Notes: a model not told the origin generated them from the sequence alone. A stretch of DNA of 64,000 nt from Pseudomonas nunensis (GCF_024296925.1 NZ_CP101125.1:5024501-5088500); one strand, 5' to 3'. Positions 1-12,821 are shown, numbered from the stretch's first letter. Made by a program: numbers and translations.

Positions 1-483
1 CCGCATAAATGGATCGCCTTCGTCGGCAGTGCCCACACCAACAACAACCTCGGTGTGCCGGGGCTGGCCGAGATGCTGGGCGCGGTCGGCCTGCATGTCA
101 GCGATGTGGCCCCGGCAATGGCCAGGAATATTCACGCCGGTTCATGGGAAGCATTTAGCTCGGGTACCCCGTGGAGGGCACTGCGTGGCGACTTTAAACT
201 GCAAGTCGGTACGCTCGGGATGCCAGTGCCTGCGCCGTTTCTCGCTGTCGAACGGTCAAGGCTGACCCACACCGGGTATTTCCTGATCGAACGGCCTTCC
301 GCCGCCGAGACTCGACTGGTGCACCGTTCCAACACCGGAGAAATTATTGCCACGCCCATCCAAGTGGACGATAGCGGGCTGTTCTATATCGATCGCTGGG
401 GCAAGAAGGACCTGCGCTTCGAGTATCAGGACAGCTTGATTGCCATGCTGAGTGCGGAGGTCAACCTGACCCCTGTGCCGTAA
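1..483 (+). CDS. C-terminal end of a probable large membrane-targeted toxin/effector (5' end outside window)
   Basis: The frame is open from base 1 and stops at 481-483, giving the last 160 residues of a longer protein. The visible start, KWIAFVGSAHTNNNLGVPGL, resembles the segment that follows the GEAH-type motif in the large dermonecrotic-like toxins of fluorescent pseudomonads (Tiki/ChaN-like fold). This is remembered family resemblance, not a search result. The rest has no motif I can name; it contains alternating hydrophobic and charged stretches compatible with beta structure. A hairpin terminator follows directly. The family assignment is tentative, but coding status is well supported by the long open frame and high third-position GC. 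Confidence 0.5.
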   Translation, partial: PHKWIAFVGSAHTNNNLGVPGLAEMLGAVGLHVSDVAPAMARNIHAGSWEAFSSGTPWRALRGDFKLQVGTLGMPVPAPFLAVERSRLTHTGYFLIERPSAAETRLVHRSNTGEIIATPIQVDDSGLFYIDRWGKKDLRFEYQDSLIAMLSAEVNLTPVP

Positions 484-502
484 CGTCACGATCACGCCCA
501 AC

Positions 503-541
503 AAAAAACCCGCTGGCCCTGATGGCCCAGCGGGTTTCTTG
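503..541. terminator. Bidirectional Rho-independent terminator
   Basis: AAACCCGCTGG (506-516) pairs with CCAGCGGGTTT (527-537), with A-rich and T-rich flanks. It sits between two converging genes and can serve both. Confidence 0.85.
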
Positions 542-558
542 TTAAAGCAGCTGTCGGA

Positions 559-870
559 TCAGAAATCCTCCAGCTGCCACACTTCATAAGCCGGCGTCTC
601 GTAGGGGTGACTGAGTTTCAACGCAGCCACTGCGGCCACGATCAACTCATCCGCCACCACCAGTTCTACTTTCCATTCTTCAACCTGCTCGACCTGCCCC
701 GCTTCGCCAATAAACGGCTGACTGCCGTCAAGTGGACGAAACTGACCCAGGCCCAACACCTGCCATGCGCAGTGATCATAAGCGCCTATCCGTCCGCCAC
801 CGGCGGCGAATACGGCGCTTTTGACCTGTTCCACATGACTGGCCGGAACAAAAAAGCAGAGCTTGTACAC
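559..870 (-). CDS. NIF3/YqfO-family small domain protein
   Basis: This 103-residue protein matches the small alpha/beta (CutA-like) domain found as an insert or stand-alone form in NIF3/YqfO proteins. The opening YKLCFFVPASHVEQVKSAVF and the glycine-rich AAGGGRIGAYDHC turn are typical, as is the C-terminal HPYETPAYEVWQLEDF. The function of the family is unclear; full-length members bind two metals, but the metal-binding domain is absent here. The start is GTG at 868-870, five bases after the purL stop, so it is probably cotranscribed with purL. Confidence 0.8.
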   Translation of the reverse strand: MYKLCFFVPASHVEQVKSAVFAAGGGRIGAYDHCAWQVLGLGQFRPLDGSQPFIGEAGQVEQVEEWKVELVVADELIVAAVAALKLSHPYETPAYEVWQLEDF

Positions 871-875
871 AGCTA

Positions 876-3800
876 TCAGTTAACCCAGACGCGCGCATTA
901 CGGAACATACGCATCCAAGGTGCGTCTTCGTTCCAGTCTTCCGAGCGCCACGAGTTCTGCACGGCGCGGAACACACGTTCCGGGTGCGGCATCATGATGG
1001 TTACGCGACCGTCGCGGCTGGTCAAACCGGTGATCCCGCGCGGCGAGCCGTTCGGGTTGGCCGGGTATTTCTCGGTGACCTTGCCGTGGTTGTCGACGAA
1101 ACGCATGGCCACGCAACCCGACAGATCGGCTTCCAGCAACGCTTCTTCGCTGGCGAACTCGGCGTGACCTTCACCGTGAGCGATGGCGATCGGCATGCGC
1201 GAACCGGCCATGCCTTGCAGGAAGATCGAATTCGATTCCTGAACCTGAACCATGGCGACGCGGGCTTCGAACTGCTCGGAACGGTTGCGCACGAAGTGCG
1301 GCCAGAACTCGCTGCCCGGGATCAGCTCGTGCAGGTTGGACATCATCTGGCAACCGTTGCACACGCCGAGGGTGAAGCTGTCGTTACGTTCGAAGAAGCC
1401 CTGGAACGCATCGCGAGCACGGCTGTTGAACAGTGCGGATTTGGCCCAGCCTTCACCGGCACCCAATACGTCGCCGTAGGAGAAACCGCCGCAAGCGACC
1501 ATGCCCTTGAAGTCGTTCAGGTCGACACGGCCGGCCAGAATGTCGCTCATGTGCACGTCGATCGCGTTGAAACCGGCGCGGTCGAAGGCAGCAGCCATTT
1601 CCACCTGACCGTTGACGCCCTGCTCACGCAGTACGGCAACCTGTGGGCGGATGTTTTTCTTGATGTAAGGCGCGGCGACGTCCTGGTTGACGTCGTAGCT
1701 CAGCTTGACGCTCAGGCCTGGGTTGTCTTCTTCCAGCAGCACGTCGAACTCTTGCTCGGCGCAGTCGGCGTTGTCACGCAGACGCTGGATCTGGTAGCTG
1801 GTTTCAGCCCAGGTACGTTGCAGCAGACGACGCTGGCCTTCGAAAACGGTTTCGCCGTTGAAGGTGATGTTGATCTGGCCGTTGTTCATCGGCTGACCGA
1901 TCACCGACACGCAGTCACCCAGACCGGCCGCGCTGAATTGCGCGAGGATGTCTGGAGTAGCGTCCTGGCGAACCTGGATCACCGCGCCGAGTTCTTCGTT
2001 GAACAGAATCGCAGCGATGTCGGCGGACGTTTCCGCCAGGCCATCGAGGTTCAGGCTCAGACCGCAGTGACCGGCGAAGGCCATTTCCACGGTGCTGGTC
2101 AGCAAACCACCGTCGGAACGGTCGTGGTAAGCCAGCAGGTGACCGTCGGCGTTGAGGCCCTGGATCACGGCGAAGAAGGCTTTCAGGTCTTCGGCATCAT
2201 CGACGTCCGGCGCTTGCGAGCCGAGCTTGCCGTGAACCTGGGCCAGGATCGAGGCACCCATGCGGTTCTGGCCACGGCCCAGGTCGATCAGGATCAGGTC
2301 GGTGGTGCCCTTGTCCATGCGCAGTTCCGGGGTCAGGGTCTGACGGATGTCAGCCACTGGCGCGAAACCGGTCACGATCAGGGACATTGGCGAAGTGACA
2401 GTCTTGTCGACGCCTTCATCGTTCCAGCGCGTGGCCATGGACATCGAGTCCTTGCCCACCGGAATGGTAATGCCCAGGTCCGGGCACAATTCCATGCCGA
2501 CTGCTTTCACGGTGTCGTACAGACGCGCGTCTTCACCCGGGTGACCGGCGGCGGACATCCAGTTCGCCGACAGCTTGATGTCGGAGATCTTGTTGATGCG
2601 CGACGCAGCGATGTTGGTCAGGGTTTCGCCGATGGCCATGCGGCCCGACGCCGGAGCGTCCAGCAGGGCCAGCGGAGTGCGCTCGCCCATGGCCATGGCT
2701 TCACCGGTGTAGACGTCGAAGCTGGTGGCGGTGACGGCAACGTCGGCCACCGGAACCTGCCACGGGCCGACCATTTGGTCACGGGCCACGAGGCCGGTGA
2801 TGGTGCGGTCGCCGATGGTGATCAGGAAGCTTTTGCTTGCGACAGCCGGGTGATGCAGAACGCGTTCAACGCAGTCGGCAATCTCCAGCGTCGACGGATC
2901 GAAGTCGTCGCCCAGTTCGTTTTCACGAACGGCAGAACGGTGCATACGCGGGGCTTTGCCCAGCAGCACTTCGAGGGGCATGTCCACCGGGCTGTTGCCG
3001 AAGTGGCTGTCGGTGACCGTCAGTTGCGGCTCGGCAGTGGCTTCGCCGACGACGGCAAACGGGCAGCGCTCACGTTCGCAGATCGCCTGGAAGCGTTCGA
3101 AGTCCGCCGGGCCAACCGCCAGAACGTAGCGTTCCTGGGATTCGTTACTCCAGATTTCGTGCGGGGCCATGCCCGGCTCGTCGTTTGGAATGTTGCGCAG
3201 TTCGAAGCGGCCACCACGGTTGCCGTCGTTGACCAGTTCCGGGAAGGCGTTGGACAGACCGCCCGCACCCACGTCGTGGATGAAGCTGATCGGGTTGTTT
3301 TCACCCAGTTGCCAGCAACGGTCGATGACTTCCTGGCAGCGGCGTTCCATTTCAGGGTTTTCGCGCTGTACGGATGCAAAGTCCAGGTCCGCCGAGCTAG
3401 TGCCGGTGGCCATGGAGGAAGCCGCGCCGCCGCCCAGGCCGATCAGCATCGCCGGGCCACCAAGAACGATCAGCTTGGAGCCGACGGTGATCTCGCCTTT
3501 CTGTACGTGTTCGGCACGGATGTTACCCATGCCGCCAGCCAGCATGATCGGCTTGTGGTAACCGCGAACTTCGTCGCCACGCGGGGTGGTGATCGACTGT
3601 TCGAAGGTACGGAAGTAACCGGTCAGGGCTGGACGACCGAATTCGTTGTTGAACGCGGCGCCACCCAGTGGGCCTTCGATCATGATGTCCAGCGCGGTGA
3701 CGATACGCTCAGGTTTGCCGTACGGCACTTCCCACGGCTGTTCGAAGCCCGGGATCTGCAGGTTGGATACGGTGAAACCGGTCAGGCCAGCCTTTGGCTT

Positions 3801-4772
3801 GGCGCCACGACCGGTAGCGCCTTCGTCGCGAATCTCGCCACCGGAACCGGTGGATGCACCCGGGAACGGGGCAATCGCGGTCGGGTGGTTGTGAGTCTCG
3901 ACTTTCATCAGGATGTGCACCGGTTCCTGCACCGCGCCGTACTGGCGGGTTTCAGGGTCCGGGAAGAAACGGCCGGCAACGTTGCCGACGATCACAGAAG
4001 CGTTGTCCTTATAAGCCGACAGAACGCCTTCGCTGTGCATCACGTAGGTGTTCTTGATCATGCCGAACAGGCTTTTTTCCTGGCTCTGGCCGTCGATGTC
4101 CCAACTGGCGTTGAAGATCTTGTGACGGCAGTGCTCGGAGTTCGCCTGGGCGAACATCATCAGTTCGATGTCGTGCGGGTTGCGCTTCAAGCCGACGAAG
4201 GCGTTGACCAGGTAATCGATCTCGTCTTCGGCCAGGGCCAGGCCCAGCTCGGTGTTGGCTTTTTCCAGCGCGGCGCGGCCGCCACCCAACACGTCGATCG
4301 CGGTCAGGGGCTTGGGCTCGGCATGGCTGAACAGGCCGGCAGCCTGTTCGAGGTTGCCCAATACGATCTGGGTCATGCGGTCGTGCAGCACATCGGCAAT
4401 CAGCTGCGCGTCGGCGTCGCTGAACTGGCCAGCCACGTAGAACGCGATGCCGCGTTCCAGGCGCTGGATTTTGCTCAGGCCGCAGTTGCGAGCGATGTCG
4501 CTGGCTTTACTGGACCATGGCGAAATGGTGCCGAAACGCGGCAACACCAGGAAAAGACGTCCGGTCGGTTCTTGCACCGGGACACTTGGGCCGTACTTCA
4601 GAAGGCGCGCAAGCACCTGCTGTTCGTCGCCGGTCAGGACGCCGGTGACTTCGGCGAAGTGAGCGAATTCAGCATACAAGCCGCTGACAGCCGAAACTTT
4701 CTGGCTCAGTTGCTCAAGGAGTTTGCTGTGGCGAAAGGCAGAAAGGGCAGGAGCGCCGCGCAGGATCAACAT
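876..4772 (-). CDS. purL: Phosphoribosylformylglycinamidine synthase
   Basis: PurL converts FGAR, glutamine and ATP to FGAM in step 4 of purine synthesis in the cytoplasm. The 1298 residues are the usual length of the single-chain gammaproteobacterial enzyme. The order is an N-terminal PurS-like region, a linker, two AIR-synthase-like halves ([17 protein letters not shown] is clear in the first), and a C-terminal class-I glutaminase with nucleophile Cys1138 in [10 protein letters not shown] and the His of AHGEGHAEF. It is divergent from mltF with a 274-bp gap. The very long ORF on the opposite strand is a GC-driven shadow. Confidence 0.98.
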   Translation of the reverse strand: MLILRGAPALSAFRHSKLLEQLSQKVSAVSGLYAEFAHFAEVTGVLTGDEQQVLARLLKYGPSVPVQEPTGRLFLVLPRFGTISPWSSKASDIARNCGLSKIQRLERGIAFYVAGQFSDADAQLIADVLHDRMTQIVLGNLEQAAGLFSHAEPKPLTAIDVLGGGRAALEKANTELGLALAEDEIDYLVNAFVGLKRNPHDIELMMFAQANSEHCRHKIFNASWDIDGQSQEKSLFGMIKNTYVMHSEGVLSAYKDNASVIVGNVAGRFFPDPETRQYGAVQEPVHILMKVETHNHPTAIAPFPGASTGSGGEIRDEGATGRGAKPKAGLTGFTVSNLQIPGFEQPWEVPYGKPERIVTALDIMIEGPLGGAAFNNEFGRPALTGYFRTFEQSITTPRGDEVRGYHKPIMLAGGMGNIRAEHVQKGEITVGSKLIVLGGPAMLIGLGGGAASSMATGTSSADLDFASVQRENPEMERRCQEVIDRCWQLGENNPISFIHDVGAGGLSNAFPELVNDGNRGGRFELRNIPNDEPGMAPHEIWSNESQERYVLAVGPADFERFQAICERERCPFAVVGEATAEPQLTVTDSHFGNSPVDMPLEVLLGKAPRMHRSAVRENELGDDFDPSTLEIADCVERVLHHPAVASKSFLITIGDRTITGLVARDQMVGPWQVPVADVAVTATSFDVYTGEAMAMGERTPLALLDAPASGRMAIGETLTNIAASRINKISDIKLSANWMSAAGHPGEDARLYDTVKAVGMELCPDLGITIPVGKDSMSMATRWNDEGVDKTVTSPMSLIVTGFAPVADIRQTLTPELRMDKGTTDLILIDLGRGQNRMGASILAQVHGKLGSQAPDVDDAEDLKAFFAVIQGLNADGHLLAYHDRSDGGLLTSTVEMAFAGHCGLSLNLDGLAETSADIAAILFNEELGAVIQVRQDATPDILAQFSAAGLGDCVSVIGQPMNNGQINITFNGETVFEGQRRLLQRTWAETSYQIQRLRDNADCAEQEFDVLLEEDNPGLSVKLSYDVNQDVAAPYIKKNIRPQVAVLREQGVNGQVEMAAAFDRAGFNAIDVHMSDILAGRVDLNDFKGMVACGGFSYGDVLGAGEGWAKSALFNSRARDAFQGFFERNDSFTLGVCNGCQMMSNLHELIPGSEFWPHFVRNRSEQFEARVAMVQVQESNSIFLQGMAGSRMPIAIAHGEGHAEFASEEALLEADLSGCVAMRFVDNHGKVTEKYPANPNGSPRGITGLTSRDGRVTIMMPHPERVFRAVQNSWRSEDWNEDAPWMRMFRNARVWVN

Positions 4773-4866
4773 CTTCGGGACAGCCTCGGGAAGGGGTGTG
4801 CTTTGAGGCCGTGCATTCTAGCCTAAACAGCTCGCGACATCACCCGAAACGGTACGGGCGGCATGA

Positions 4867-6507
<1,641 letters not shown>

Positions 6508-6524
6508 CAGTCACCACAAACCAA

Positions 6525-6614
6525 TGCGGGAGCGGACTTGCTCGCGAATACGGTTCAACATTCAACATCGTCGTTGACTGTCACACCGCTTTCGCGAGCA
6601 AGCCCGCTCCCACA
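6525..6614. repeat. REP inverted pair between mltF and pdxJ
   Basis: A diverged left arm (TGCGGGAGCGGACTTGCTCG) faces TTCGCGAGCAAGCCCGCTCC on the right. It lies between the convergent genes mltF and pdxJ, where it may help end transcripts. Confidence 0.9.
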
Positions 6615-6635
6615 TTTTGGTTTTGTGTTTGGCTT

Positions 6636-7382
6636 TTAAGCTTTTGCGGCGGCAGCCAGAATCAATGCCTTCATTTCCGACACCGCCGACTTGAACCCGA
6701 CAAACAGCGCATGCGCCACCAGCGCGTGGCCGATGTTCAGTTCATTGATGCCCTTGATCGCGGCCACGGCTTCGACGTTGTGGTAATGCAGGCCATGGCC
6801 GGCATTTACGATCAAGCCTTGAGTCATGCCAAACGCCACGCCATCCGCTACGCGCTTCAGTTCCTCAGCCACGTCGGTCGGCGTCTCGGCATCCGCGTAA
6901 CGGCCGGTGTGCAGTTCGATGGCCGGCGCGCCCACACGTTTGGACGCCGCGATCTGCCGCTCATCGGCATCGATAAACAGCGACACTTCGCAACCGATCT
7001 TCGACAGGCGCTCCACCGCGGCCTTGATCCGCGCTTCCTGCCCGGCCACGTCCAGGCCACCTTCGGTGGTCAGTTCCTGGCGGGTTTCCGGCACCAGGCA
7101 AATGTGCGCCGGGCGGATGCGTTCGGCGAACGCCATCATTTCTTCGGTGACGCCCATTTCGAAGTTCATGCGGGTTTGCAGCACATCCTTGAGCAGCAGC
7201 ACGTCGCGCTCCTGGATGTGTCGGCGGTCTTCGCGCAGGTGCACGGTGATGCCGTCAGCGCCCGCCTCTTCCGCGTCCAGTGCTGCCTTGACCGGATCCG
7301 GGTAACGCGTGCCCCGGGCCTGGCGCAGGGTGGCAACGTGGTCGATGTTCACGCCAAGAAGAATGCGATTGCTGGTGGTCAC
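6636..7382 (-). CDS. pdxJ: Pyridoxine 5'-phosphate synthase
   Basis: PdxJ condenses 3-amino-1-hydroxyacetone phosphate with deoxyxylulose phosphate to form pyridoxine phosphate, the last ring-closing step of vitamin B6 synthesis. The 248-residue TIM barrel carries the family motifs [17 protein letters not shown] near the N-terminus and [12 protein letters not shown], and ends with HGLHYHNV and [15 protein letters not shown]. The start codon is GTG (7380-7382). It is the last gene of the lepA-to-pdxJ minus-strand group, 51 bp after recO. Confidence 0.98.
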   Translation of the reverse strand: MTTSNRILLGVNIDHVATLRQARGTRYPDPVKAALDAEEAGADGITVHLREDRRHIQERDVLLLKDVLQTRMNFEMGVTEEMMAFAERIRPAHICLVPETRQELTTEGGLDVAGQEARIKAAVERLSKIGCEVSLFIDADERQIAASKRVGAPAIELHTGRYADAETPTDVAEELKRVADGVAFGMTQGLIVNAGHGLHYHNVEAVAAIKGINELNIGHALVAHALFVGFKSAVSEMKALILAAAAKA

Positions 7383-7433
7383 GGAAGCGCTCCTGAAGAA
7401 GAGGAAATTCGGTGCACAGCATACACGGGGATT

Positions 7434-8117
7434 TTACGGCTTTCGAAACAACTCTCGGGAAACCAGCGGCCGACCGCCCAGATGCACGGCCAACGCCTGA
7501 CGCATCAGACGCTTAGCGGCCGATAGCGCGCCAGGGGCCGACCAATCGGCCTCGGCCATGGCCAGCAACTCGGTGCCGTTGAACAGACCGGGTTGCAGCA
7601 GGTAGACGCGCTCCAGACCCGCATCCACCTGCAAACGATAGAGCCCGTCTGGGGCGATGGGCTCACCGTTGATGTCGGTGTTCAGCGCGAAGCCGTAGCC
7701 GAGATCGTCCAGCAGTCGCCATTCGAAGGAGCGCAGCAACGGTTCCAGCGGACGACCTTCAGCCAACGCAAGCAGGGTCGCGGCGTAGTGATCGAACACG
7801 CCGGGGTGCGGATCTTCAGCCGGCAACAGGCGAATCAGCAGTTCATTGAGGTAGAGACCGCTGAACAGCGCCTCGCCGATAAGCCATGTAGAAGTCCCCG
7901 AGCTTTCCATGCGCCCGACATTCTTCAGCTCACCCCGCCCACGGAATTCGACTTCCAGCGGCACAAACGGCCGCGCCAGTGTCCCGGCCTTGCCCCGCGC
8001 ACTGCGCAACACCGCCCGCAGCCGACCTTGCGGCGTGAGGAAATCCAACAGCGCACTGGTTTCACGGTAGGCGCGGCTGTGGAGCACGTAGGCGAGTTGG
8101 CCGATTGGCTGGGACAT
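7434..8117 (-). CDS. recO: DNA repair protein RecO
   Basis: RecO anneals DNA strands and, with RecR, loads RecA on SSB-coated gaps. The 227 residues start with an OB fold ([20 protein letters not shown]) followed by a helical domain with the [20 protein letters not shown] segment typical of the family. The zinc-finger cysteines seen in some RecO proteins are not present, as is usual in gammaproteobacteria. A REP pair separates it from era, so it may be expressed at a different level from the upstream genes. Confidence 0.95.
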   Translation of the reverse strand: MSQPIGQLAYVLHSRAYRETSALLDFLTPQGRLRAVLRSARGKAGTLARPFVPLEVEFRGRGELKNVGRMESSGTSTWLIGEALFSGLYLNELLIRLLPAEDPHPGVFDHYAATLLALAEGRPLEPLLRSFEWRLLDDLGYGFALNTDINGEPIAPDGLYRLQVDAGLERVYLLQPGLFNGTELLAMAEADWSAPGALSAAKRLMRQALAVHLGGRPLVSRELFRKP

Positions 8118-8166
8118 GGAGCTCTCAATGGCGGAACGCAGTTTTTACAAACAACCCAAAACCAAA

Positions 8167-8256
8167 TGTGGGAGCGGGCTTGCTCGCGAAAGTGGTGTGA
8201 CAGTCAACATCAATGCTGAATGTTACATCGTCTTCGCGAGCAAGCCCGCTCCCACA
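8167..8256. repeat. REP inverted pair between era and recO
   Basis: TGTGGGAGCGGGCTTGCTCG and its inverted copy flank a centre containing GTGTGACAGTCAACAT. It sits in the 169-bp era-recO gap, inside an otherwise tightly packed operon. Confidence 0.93.
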
Positions 8257-8286
8257 GGGGTTCACTGGTATAGCTGGAACCGGGTG

Positions 8287-9189
8287 TTACAGGTCGCCAT
8301 ACCCCAGCGAACGCAGGGCGCGTTCGTCGTCGGACCAGCCGCCTTTCACTTTCACCCAGAGGTTGAGCATGATCTTGGAGTCGAACAGCAGCTCCATGTC
8401 CTTGCGCGCCTCGGTGCCGATACGCTTGATGCGCTCGCCCTTGTCGCCAATGATGATCTTCTTCTGGCCGTCACGTTCGACGAGGATCAAGGCATGGATG
8501 TGCAGGGTTTTACCCTGCTGCTTGAACTCTTCGATTTCGACGGTGATCTGGTACGGCAGCTCGGCGCCCATCTGGCGCATGATTTTTTCGCGCACCAGTT
8601 CAGCGGCGAGGAAACGGCTGCTGCGGTCGGTGATCTGGTCTTCCGGGAAAAAGTGCTCGTTCTCCGGCAGGTAACCAGCGATCACGCGCTCCAGTGCTTC
8701 GAGGTTGTGCCCGTGCTGGGCCGAGATCGGCATGATCTGCGCGTTCGGCAGCTGTTCCTGCAACCAGCTCAGGTGTGGCATCAGCTCGGCTTTGTCTTCG
8801 ATGCGGTCAGTCTTGTTCAGCGCCACGATCAAAGGACCGGTGACGTACTGGACGCGCTCGAGGACCATCTGGTCTTCGTCGGTCCACTTGGTACGGTCAA
8901 CCACGAAGATCACCACGTCGACGTCTTTCAACGCCGCCGAAGCGGTCTTGTTCATGTAGCGGTTCAGGGCTTTCTCGCCACCTTTGTGCATGCCCGGGGT
9001 ATCGACGTAGACGGCCTGGATGGCGCCTTCGGTCTTGATGCCCAGCATGTTGTGACGGGTGGTTTGCGGTTTGCGCGAGGTGATCGCCAGTTTCTGACCC
9101 AGGATGTGGTTCAGCAGCGTGGACTTGCCCACGTTGGGACGGCCGACGATGGCAACATAGCCACAGCGTGTTGCGGTTGTATCAGTCAT
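8287..9189 (-). CDS. era: GTPase Era
   Basis: Era is an essential Ras-like GTPase that binds the 3' end of 16S rRNA and assists 30S maturation at the inner membrane. The chosen ATG (9187-9189) gives 300 residues beginning [16 protein letters not shown], with P-loop GRPNVGKST at 16-24, DTPGMH (G3), NKTD (G4) and a C-terminal KH domain ending at SLGYGDL. This start overlaps the rnc stop in ATGACTGA, indicating translational coupling. An in-frame ATG 24 bp upstream lies inside rnc and is less likely. Confidence 0.97.
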   Translation of the reverse strand: MTDTTATRCGYVAIVGRPNVGKSTLLNHILGQKLAITSRKPQTTRHNMLGIKTEGAIQAVYVDTPGMHKGGEKALNRYMNKTASAALKDVDVVIFVVDRTKWTDEDQMVLERVQYVTGPLIVALNKTDRIEDKAELMPHLSWLQEQLPNAQIMPISAQHGHNLEALERVIAGYLPENEHFFPEDQITDRSSRFLAAELVREKIMRQMGAELPYQITVEIEEFKQQGKTLHIHALILVERDGQKKIIIGDKGERIKRIGTEARKDMELLFDSKIMLNLWVKVKGGWSDDERALRSLGYGDL

Positions 9190-9871
9190 TGCCATTCTCC
9201 ACACCCAGGGCAATCAGTGCTGCGGCGGCCGCTACCTGTTCGGCAATACGACGACTCACACCCTGACCTCGGCTTTTTTCATTCAATAAGGTGATTTCGC
9301 ATTCGACGAAGAAGACTCGGCAATGCGGTTCACCCTGGATATCCACCACTTCGTAACGTGGCAGCTCACAGCCCCGGGACTGCAGGAATTCCTGCAGGCG
9401 GGTTTTCGGATCTTTGTTGGTGTCGACCAGGGTCAGGCCCTCGAACTCCCCGGTCAGCCAGGCCAGCACGCGTTCGCGCGCCATGTCCATGCCGGCATCC
9501 AGGTAGATCGCACCAATCAACGCTTCCAGGGCATCGGCCAGAATCGACTCGCGACGGAAACCGCCACTCTTCAATTCACCGGAACCCAGACGCAGGTAAT
9601 CGCCCAGATCAAAACCACGGGCCAGTACGGCCAGGGTCTCACCTTTCACCAGGCGTGCGCGCAAACGCGACAACTGGCCTTCGCGGGCCAGCGGGAAGCG
9701 ATCGAACAACGCCTCGCCGGCAACGAAGTTGAGGATGGCATCACCGAGGAATTCCAGGCGTTCGTTGTTGCGCCCGGCAAAGCTGCGGTGAGTCAGGGCC
9801 AGGACCATCAGTTCCTGATCCTTGAAGGTGTAGCCGAGCTGACGCTCTAGACGACTTAAGGAGACGCTCAC
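9182..9871 (-). CDS. rnc: Ribonuclease III
   Basis: RNase III cuts double-stranded RNA, including rRNA precursors. The protein has 229 residues: the RNase III domain with signature [15 protein letters not shown] (near residue 35) and [15 protein letters not shown], then a dsRBD beginning at [14 protein letters not shown] and ending with [16 protein letters not shown]. The start codon is GTG (9869-9871), overlapping by GTGA with the stop of the short ORF upstream. A strong hairpin lies between lepB and this gene; in E. coli RNase III cleaves a hairpin in its own leader, so similar control is possible here. Confidence 0.97.
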   Translation of the reverse strand: MSVSLSRLERQLGYTFKDQELMVLALTHRSFAGRNNERLEFLGDAILNFVAGEALFDRFPLAREGQLSRLRARLVKGETLAVLARGFDLGDYLRLGSGELKSGGFRRESILADALEALIGAIYLDAGMDMARERVLAWLTGEFEGLTLVDTNKDPKTRLQEFLQSRGCELPRYEVVDIQGEPHCRVFFVECEITLLNEKSRGQGVSRRIAEQVAAAAALIALGVENGND

Positions 9872-9987
9872 GGTTTACCCACGCTGAGTTCGTGGTTGGA
9901 TTCCACCGCCATCGCCTTGATGCGGCGCAGGCTTGGGACAATTAACGCTGTGTTCAAAAATAACGTCCTGAATATCATTGGCTTCAT
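9868..9987 (-). CDS. 39-codon ORF between lepB and rnc, possible remnant of the DUF4845 gene
   Basis: The frame starts at ATG 9985-9987 with GAAGG just before it and stops at 9868-9870, overlapping the GTG of rnc. The product would be a 39-residue peptide starting [20 protein letters not shown] and ending [11 protein letters not shown]. Most pseudomonads have a gene of about 120 codons (DUF4845, PA0769-type) in this position. Only 184 bp remain here. The tail HELSVGKP is loosely like the DHEFRVRMP ending I recall for that family, so this may be a deletion remnant. Whether it is translated is unknown. Confidence 0.35.
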   Translation of the reverse strand: MKPMIFRTLFLNTALIVPSLRRIKAMAVESNHELSVGKP

Positions 9988-10025
9988 GCCTTCGGGGTCG
10001 ATTGTGGCGACTCCAGAAATGCATT

Positions 10026-10048
10026 CGGCGCTGTGTTCAACAGCGCCG
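10026..10048 (-). promoter_or_regulatory. Strong hairpin in the lepB-rnc spacer
   Basis: CGGCGCTG (10026-10033) pairs perfectly with CAGCGCCG (10041-10048) around a 7-base loop. There is no T-run after it on the minus strand, so it is not a classic terminator. Its place upstream of rnc makes it a candidate RNase III processing or attenuation site (inference). Confidence 0.5.
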
Positions 10049-10055
10049 TGTGTGA

Positions 10056-10910
10056 TTACTTGATCAGGCCAACCCGCGAGAAATTCGGCAGGTGACTGAG
10101 TTTAGGTTCCGGCCAGCTCATCCAGACTGCGAAGGCCTTGCCGACGATATTCTTGTCGGGAACCATGCCCAGCAGATCCTTGGGAATCGTTGGATCATCC
10201 CAGTAGCGACTGTCGTTGGAGTTGTCGCGGTTGTCGCCCATCATGAAGTAGTGCCCGGCAGGCACGGTCCAGGTATGGTCCGGCGTTGCGCGGTAGCGGC
10301 TCATTTCCTTGCGGATCAAGTGCTCGGCCGCGCCGAGTTTTTCCTTGTAGAGCTCGGCGCTGCCCAACGTGCCCGGCTCGGAGCCGACCAGTTGCTCGGC
10401 GATCGACTCGCCGTTGACGAACAGGCGCTTGTCGGCGGTGTAGCGAATTTGGTCACCCGGCAGGCCCACTACACGCTTGATGTAGTTGACGTTCGGATCA
10501 CTCGGATAGCGGAACACCATCACATCGCCGCGTTGCGGATCACCGACTTCGATGACTTTCTTGTCCATCACCGGCAAGCGGATCCCATAGGAAAACTTGT
10601 TCACCAGGATGAAATCGCCAACGTCCAGGGTCGGTTTCATCGAGCCGGAAGGAATCTGGAACGGTTCCACAAGGAACGAACGCAGCACCAGCACGATGAA
10701 CAACACCGGGAAGAACGACTTGCCGTATTCAACCAGCAGCGGCTCTTTGTTCAGTTTCTCGACCACCACCCCATCAGGCTGGCTGACGCTGCCCTGATAG
10801 GAGGCAATGGCGGCACGCCGACGCGGCGCCAGGAAAACCAGATCGAGCAACGCCAACAGGCCGCAGACGAACACGGCGATGACCAGCAACAGCGGGAAAT
10901 TTAGTGACAT
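10056..10910 (-). CDS. lepB: Signal peptidase I
   Basis: LepB is an inner-membrane serine protease that removes signal peptides from exported proteins. The 284 residues show two N-terminal membrane segments (about 5-27 and 62-80), box B with nucleophile Ser90 in IPSGSMKPTL, the general base Lys145 in NYIKRVVGLPGD, and the GDNRDNSNDSRYWG box E. Ser90 and Lys145 match E. coli numbering. The gene starts 5 bp after the lepA stop, so the two are cotranscribed. Confidence 0.98.
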   Translation of the reverse strand: MSLNFPLLLVIAVFVCGLLALLDLVFLAPRRRAAIASYQGSVSQPDGVVVEKLNKEPLLVEYGKSFFPVLFIVLVLRSFLVEPFQIPSGSMKPTLDVGDFILVNKFSYGIRLPVMDKKVIEVGDPQRGDVMVFRYPSDPNVNYIKRVVGLPGDQIRYTADKRLFVNGESIAEQLVGSEPGTLGSAELYKEKLGAAEHLIRKEMSRYRATPDHTWTVPAGHYFMMGDNRDNSNDSRYWDDPTIPKDLLGMVPDKNIVGKAFAVWMSWPEPKLSHLPNFSRVGLIK

Positions 10911-10915
10911 AGGAC

Positions 10916-12715
10916 CTAACTATCCAACCTGAGCACTGCAAGGAAGGCTTCTTGTGGAATTTCCACGTTACCGACTTGCTTCATGCGTTTCTTACCGGCC
11001 TTTTGCTTTTCCAGCAGTTTTTTCTTACGGCTAACGTCACCGCCGTAGCATTTGGCCAATACGTTCTTTCTGAGAGCCTTGACGGAGGTCCGCGCAATGA
11101 TCTGCCCGCCAATGGCGGCCTGGATCGCGACGTCGAACATCTGGCGCGGAATCAGTTCTTTCATCTTCTCGGTCAACTGGCGACCTTTGTAGTGCGCGTT
11201 ATCCTTGTGCACGATCAGCGCCAGGGCGTCGACCTTGTCACCGTTGATCAGCACATCCAGTTTCACCAGATTAGCTGATTGATAACGATCGAAATGGTAG
11301 TCCAGCGAAGCATAGCCGCGACTGGTGGACTTCAGACGGTCGAAGAAGTCCAGGACCACTTCGTTCATCGGAATATCGTAGGTCACCTGGACCTGAGACC
11401 CGAGGAACAGCATGTCGTGCTGCACGCCACGCTTCTCGATGCACAGGGTAATGACGTTGCCCAAGTGCTCTTGCGGCACAAGAATATTGGCCCGCACGAT
11501 CGGTTCACGCATGTCTTCGATCGAGGACAGGTCTGGAAGCTTCGACGGGTTATCGACGTAAATCGTTTCACCGGTTTTCAGCAACAGCTCGAAAATAACC
11601 GTCGGCGCCGTGGTGATCAGGTCCAGGTCGTACTCGCGCTCGAGGCGCTCCTGGATGATTTCCATGTGCAGCATGCCGAGGAACCCGCAACGGAAGCCGA
11701 AGCCCAGTGCGTCGGAGCTTTCCGGGGTGTACTGCAGCGACGAATCGTTGAGGGTGAGCTTTTGCAGGGCTTCACGGAAATCTTCGAAGTCGTCGGAGCT
11801 GACCGGGAACAGACCGGCGTAAACCTGCGGCTGAATGCGTTTGAAGCCGGGCAGCACGTCAACGTCGGGAGTGGAGCTCAAGGTCAGGGTGTCACCAACC
11901 GGTGCACCGTGGATGTCCTTGATACCGGCGATGATGAAGCCCACTTCGCCGGCCTTCAGGTCAACGGTGGCGGTGTGTTTCGGGTTGAAGACACCGACGC
12001 TGTCCACCAGGTGGATCTTGCCGGTGGACTTGACCAGGATCTTGTCGCCCTTACGCACGCGACCGTGGCGCACACGTACCAGGGAAACAACGCCCAGGTA
12101 GTTGTCGAACCAGGAGTCGATGATCAACGCTTGCAGCGGATCTTCGTAGTTGCCGGTCGGCGCAGGAATGGTGTGAACCAGGCGCTCGAGTACTTCGTCG
12201 ACGCCCAGGCCAGTCTTGGCGCTGCACTCGACCGCATCGGTGGCGTCGATGCCGATGATTTTTTCGATTTCTTCTTTGACGCGGTCCGGATCAGCCTGTG
12301 GCAGGTCGATCTTGTTCAGGACCGGCATGACTTCCAGGCCCTGCTCGATCGCCGTGTAGCAGTTGGCAACCGACTGCGCTTCAACGCCCTGACCGGCATC
12401 GACCACCAGCAATGCACCTTCACAGGCCGCCAGCGACCGGCTGACTTCATAGGTGAAGTCAACGTGGCCCGGGGTGTCAATGAAGTTCAGCTGGTACTTG
12501 ATGCCATCGCGAGCGGTGTAATAAAGGGTGACGCTGTGGGCCTTGATGGTGATCCCGCGTTCACGTTCCAGGTCCATGGAGTCCAGCACTTGGGCTTCCA
12601 TTTCGCGCTCGGCAAGGCCGCCGCACATCTGGATGAAGCGATCGGCCAGCGTCGACTTGCCATGGTCAATGTGGGCGATGATGGAGAAATTGCGGATATG
12701 ACTCAAATCACTCAC
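10916..12715 (-). CDS. lepA: Elongation factor 4 (LepA)
   Basis: LepA is a ribosome-associated translational GTPase related to EF-G. The 599 residues are the normal length: GTPase domain with [13 protein letters not shown] (about 15-27), DTPGHVDF and [12 protein letters not shown]-like domains II, III and V, then the LepA-specific C-terminal domain with [20 protein letters not shown] and [14 protein letters not shown]. The start is GTG (12713-12715). It is the first gene of the minus-strand group that continues to pdxJ. Confidence 0.99.
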   Translation of the reverse strand: MSDLSHIRNFSIIAHIDHGKSTLADRFIQMCGGLAEREMEAQVLDSMDLERERGITIKAHSVTLYYTARDGIKYQLNFIDTPGHVDFTYEVSRSLAACEGALLVVDAGQGVEAQSVANCYTAIEQGLEVMPVLNKIDLPQADPDRVKEEIEKIIGIDATDAVECSAKTGLGVDEVLERLVHTIPAPTGNYEDPLQALIIDSWFDNYLGVVSLVRVRHGRVRKGDKILVKSTGKIHLVDSVGVFNPKHTATVDLKAGEVGFIIAGIKDIHGAPVGDTLTLSSTPDVDVLPGFKRIQPQVYAGLFPVSSDDFEDFREALQKLTLNDSSLQYTPESSDALGFGFRCGFLGMLHMEIIQERLEREYDLDLITTAPTVIFELLLKTGETIYVDNPSKLPDLSSIEDMREPIVRANILVPQEHLGNVITLCIEKRGVQHDMLFLGSQVQVTYDIPMNEVVLDFFDRLKSTSRGYASLDYHFDRYQSANLVKLDVLINGDKVDALALIVHKDNAHYKGRQLTEKMKELIPRQMFDVAIQAAIGGQIIARTSVKALRKNVLAKCYGGDVSRKKKLLEKQKAGKKRMKQVGNVEIPQEAFLAVLRLDS

Positions 12716-12821
12716 GGATCAACACTCAAAAAGGCTGCAGGCATAGCCCGCCGAAAAATAGCCGGGAATTGTACCTGATCCACGGCGCAAGCGTCACGTT
12801 CGCAGGTCAGACGGCTAATAC

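Noticed and set aside
984..4826. 1280-codon ORF antisense to purL
   Set aside because: Low-complexity His/Gln/Val/Gly-rich translation with no motif; it mirrors the codon bias of purL, whose product has all expected motifs.
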